Shown here: one piece after another, positions 60,848 to 64,000 of the stretch
Layout of the letters: every line of letters starts with the position of its first letter
Numbering within the stretch: position 1 is the first letter of the stretch
Source: Pseudomonas hefeiensis
Lineage (GTDB): Bacteria; Pseudomonadota; Gammaproteobacteria; Pseudomonadales; Pseudomonadaceae
Reading direction: 5' to 3'
NCBI RefSeq assembly: GCF_030687835.1
Contig: NZ_CP117449.1
Span: forward strand, 6,329,001-6,393,000
Length of the DNA: 64,000 bases
The notes under the pieces: model-generated
Told to the model about the DNA's origin: nothing
Databases searched by the model: none
Seen by the model: the letters and a program-made list of their open reading frames with translations, nothing else
Translations under genes and position numbers: made by a program

Positions 60848-62287
60848 ATGGATTACTTCGGCCCGCATGTTTTCGGTTACCTGATCGCACTGCTTCACAC
60901 TTTGGGTTCCATCGCTGCCGTTCACGCGGTGCTGACGGTACGGACCGCTCAGGGTTCCATCGCCTGGGCCCTGTCGTTGGTATTTATCCCCTACCTGACG
61001 TTGATTCCCTACCTGGTTTTCGGCCGTAGTACGTTCGACGGCTATATCAAGGCGCGCCGGCAAGCCAACGAAGAAATGCGCAAAGCCGTCTCCGAGCTGA
61101 ACTGGCGGCCATGGGTAGAAGAAGCCCTCACCGCCCGCGCCTCTCAGGCCTACGCCTCGCTACGGGCGATGCCCAAGCTGGGGCGCACGCCGTGCCTGGC
61201 GAACAACCAGGTACGATTGCTCATCAATGGCTTTGCCACATTCGAGGCGATTTTCGAGGCCATTGATAACGCCCGCCAAGCTGTGCTGATTCAGTTTTTC
61301 ATCATCCACGACGACCGCCTCGGTCAACGTCTGAAAACGCTGCTCTTGAAGAAAGCCGCCGAAGGTGTCGCGGTGTATCTCCTGTACGACCGCATTGGCA
61401 GCCATTCCCTGCCCCACCGCTACGTCCAGGCGCTGCGCGATGGCGGCGTCCATGTCAAAGCGTTCGCCACCCGTAGCGGCTGGCTCAACCGATTCCAGGT
61501 CAACTTTCGCAACCACCGCAAAATCGTCGCGGTGGACGGCGTCTTGGGCTTTGTCGGCGGGCATAACGTGGGCGATGAATACATGGGTGAAAAGCCGCCC
61601 TTGGCGCCGTGGCGCGATACCCATGTGGAAGTACGCGGGCCCGTCGTGGCGAGCATGCAAGAGTCGTTTGCCGAAGACTGGTTCTGGGCGGACCGTTCAT
61701 TGCCACCGCTTATCCTGCCGGACACGTACCCTGACGACGGTGTGCTTTGCCAGTTGCTGGCCAGCGGCCCGGCCGACGCCTACGAAACCTGCTCATTGTT
61801 TTTTGTCGAGGCGATCCATGCGGCCAGCGAGCGAGTCTGGATCACCACGCCATACTTCATCCCTGACGAAGCGGTATTCGCTGCGTTGCGTCTGGCGGTA
61901 TTGCGTGAGGTGGACGTGCGCATCTTGCTGCCTTCACGACCGGACCATAAGGTCGTCTACGCGGCGTCGAGCCTGTACGCGTTCGAAGCAGTACGGGCCG
62001 GGGTACGGGTGTTTCGTTATGAGCCGGGTTTTCTGCATCAGAAAGTCGTGCTAATTGACCGTGAAACCAGCGCCATCGGCAGCGCCAACCTGGACAATCG
62101 TTCGTTCCGGCTCAATTTCGAGGTGATGTTACTGACCGTGGATATCTTGTTCGCCACTGAGGTCGAGCAGATGCTCGAGAACGACTTCGCCCAAGCGCTG
62201 GAAATCGACAAACAGGAAAGCCGGGAGACCCACCGCCTGCAGAAGATCGGCATGCGGATCGCCCGGCTTATTTCCCCGATACTCTAA
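60848..62287 (+). CDS. cls: Cardiolipin synthase
   Basis: 479-aa membrane phospholipase-D-family enzyme that joins two phosphatidylglycerols into cardiolipin. Two N-terminal membrane helices ([40 protein letters not shown]), then two HKD motifs, [10 protein letters not shown] and [10 protein letters not shown], each followed by GGHN or GSANLDNRS. Start [10 protein letters not shown] at 60848. Convergent with the cyclopropane synthase gene 15 bp downstream; both modify membrane lipids. Confidence 0.95.
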   Translation: MDYFGPHVFGYLIALLHTLGSIAAVHAVLTVRTAQGSIAWALSLVFIPYLTLIPYLVFGRSTFDGYIKARRQANEEMRKAVSELNWRPWVEEALTARASQAYASLRAMPKLGRTPCLANNQVRLLINGFATFEAIFEAIDNARQAVLIQFFIIHDDRLGQRLKTLLLKKAAEGVAVYLLYDRIGSHSLPHRYVQALRDGGVHVKAFATRSGWLNRFQVNFRNHRKIVAVDGVLGFVGGHNVGDEYMGEKPPLAPWRDTHVEVRGPVVASMQESFAEDWFWADRSLPPLILPDTYPDDGVLCQLLASGPADAYETCSLFFVEAIHAASERVWITTPYFIPDEAVFAALRLAVLREVDVRILLPSRPDHKVVYAASSLYAFEAVRAGVRVFRYEPGFLHQKVVLIDRETSAIGSANLDNRSFRLNFEVMLLTVDILFATEVEQMLENDFAQALEIDKQESRETHRLQKIGMRIARLISPIL

Positions 62288-62302
62288 GCGGCTGACATCT
62301 GG

Positions 62303-64000
<1,698 letters not shown>

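Overview
This window is chromosomal DNA of a fluorescent pseudomonad (Pseudomonas fluorescens complex or a close relative). The evidence is the high GC, the dense GTGGGAGC...GCTCGCGA-type REP/REPIN repeats, the long PstC variant, and a gene order that, from memory, follows the P. aeruginosa order pst - purEK - aspA - pycBA/pycR - uvrD - pdxY - cobW/folE2 - cfa on the flank of the replication origin. Three parS-like ParB sites (56.6-63.7 kb) agree with an origin-proximal position. No IS element, prophage, CRISPR array, tRNA or rRNA was found.

Layout. 0-3.4 kb: phosphate uptake (pstC cut by the window edge, pstS), each with its own Pho box, then an MFS carrier. 3.8-6.2 kb: thioesterase, hexose-6-phosphate mutarotase, DUF3299 and GlsB-type membrane protein. 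6.3-7.9 kb: purEK, with a strong terminator hairpin just upstream of purE. 8.2-13.8 kb: amino-acid catabolism (LysR regulator/aspA, AGCS symporter, L-asparaginase). 14-18.5 kb: a frameshifted AraC regulator, a DUF6124 gene behind a highly structured leader, an acetylpolyamine amidohydrolase and a polyamine-binding protein. 18.6-32.2 kb: accessory-looking block in which two giant proteins (1533 and 1772 aa), built like pseudomonad dermonecrotic-toxin-domain proteins, bracket a MocR regulator, a PaiB-like protein and two GNAT acetyltransferases. The 1772-aa protein carries an OTU-type cysteine-protease signature.

32.3-35.1 kb: homocysteine S-methyltransferase divergent from an amino-acid ABC binding protein and permease. 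35.1-36.1 kb: a composite repeat locus, with long inverted arms around a tandem REPIN array of about 134-bp period. 36.1-41.7 kb: two-subunit pyruvate carboxylase with its LysR regulator, a small protein, and an RpiR regulator with a HexR-like operator. 41.8-44.7 kb: a GGDEF/EAL protein broken by a 1-bp insertion in the EAL domain. 45-52.9 kb: uvrD, a Tim44-domain protein, a SUKH-like protein, a CPA2 antiporter, a thioesterase, pdxY and DUF3301.

52.9-60.1 kb: a zinc-starvation island. It holds two CobW-type GTPases, DUF1826, two small secreted proteins, the zinc-independent folE2 and a complete zinc-type ABC transporter, with two near-perfect Zur boxes. 60.2-64 kb: DUF3617, cardiolipin synthase, cyclopropane-fatty-acid synthase and the start of a dihydrolipoyl dehydrogenase.

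The most noteworthy items are the OTU-bearing giant protein, the structured leader of the DUF6124 gene, the parS-like sites (one inside folE2), a DnaA-box-like repeat inside the MocR linker, and the nested repeat locus at 35-36 kb.
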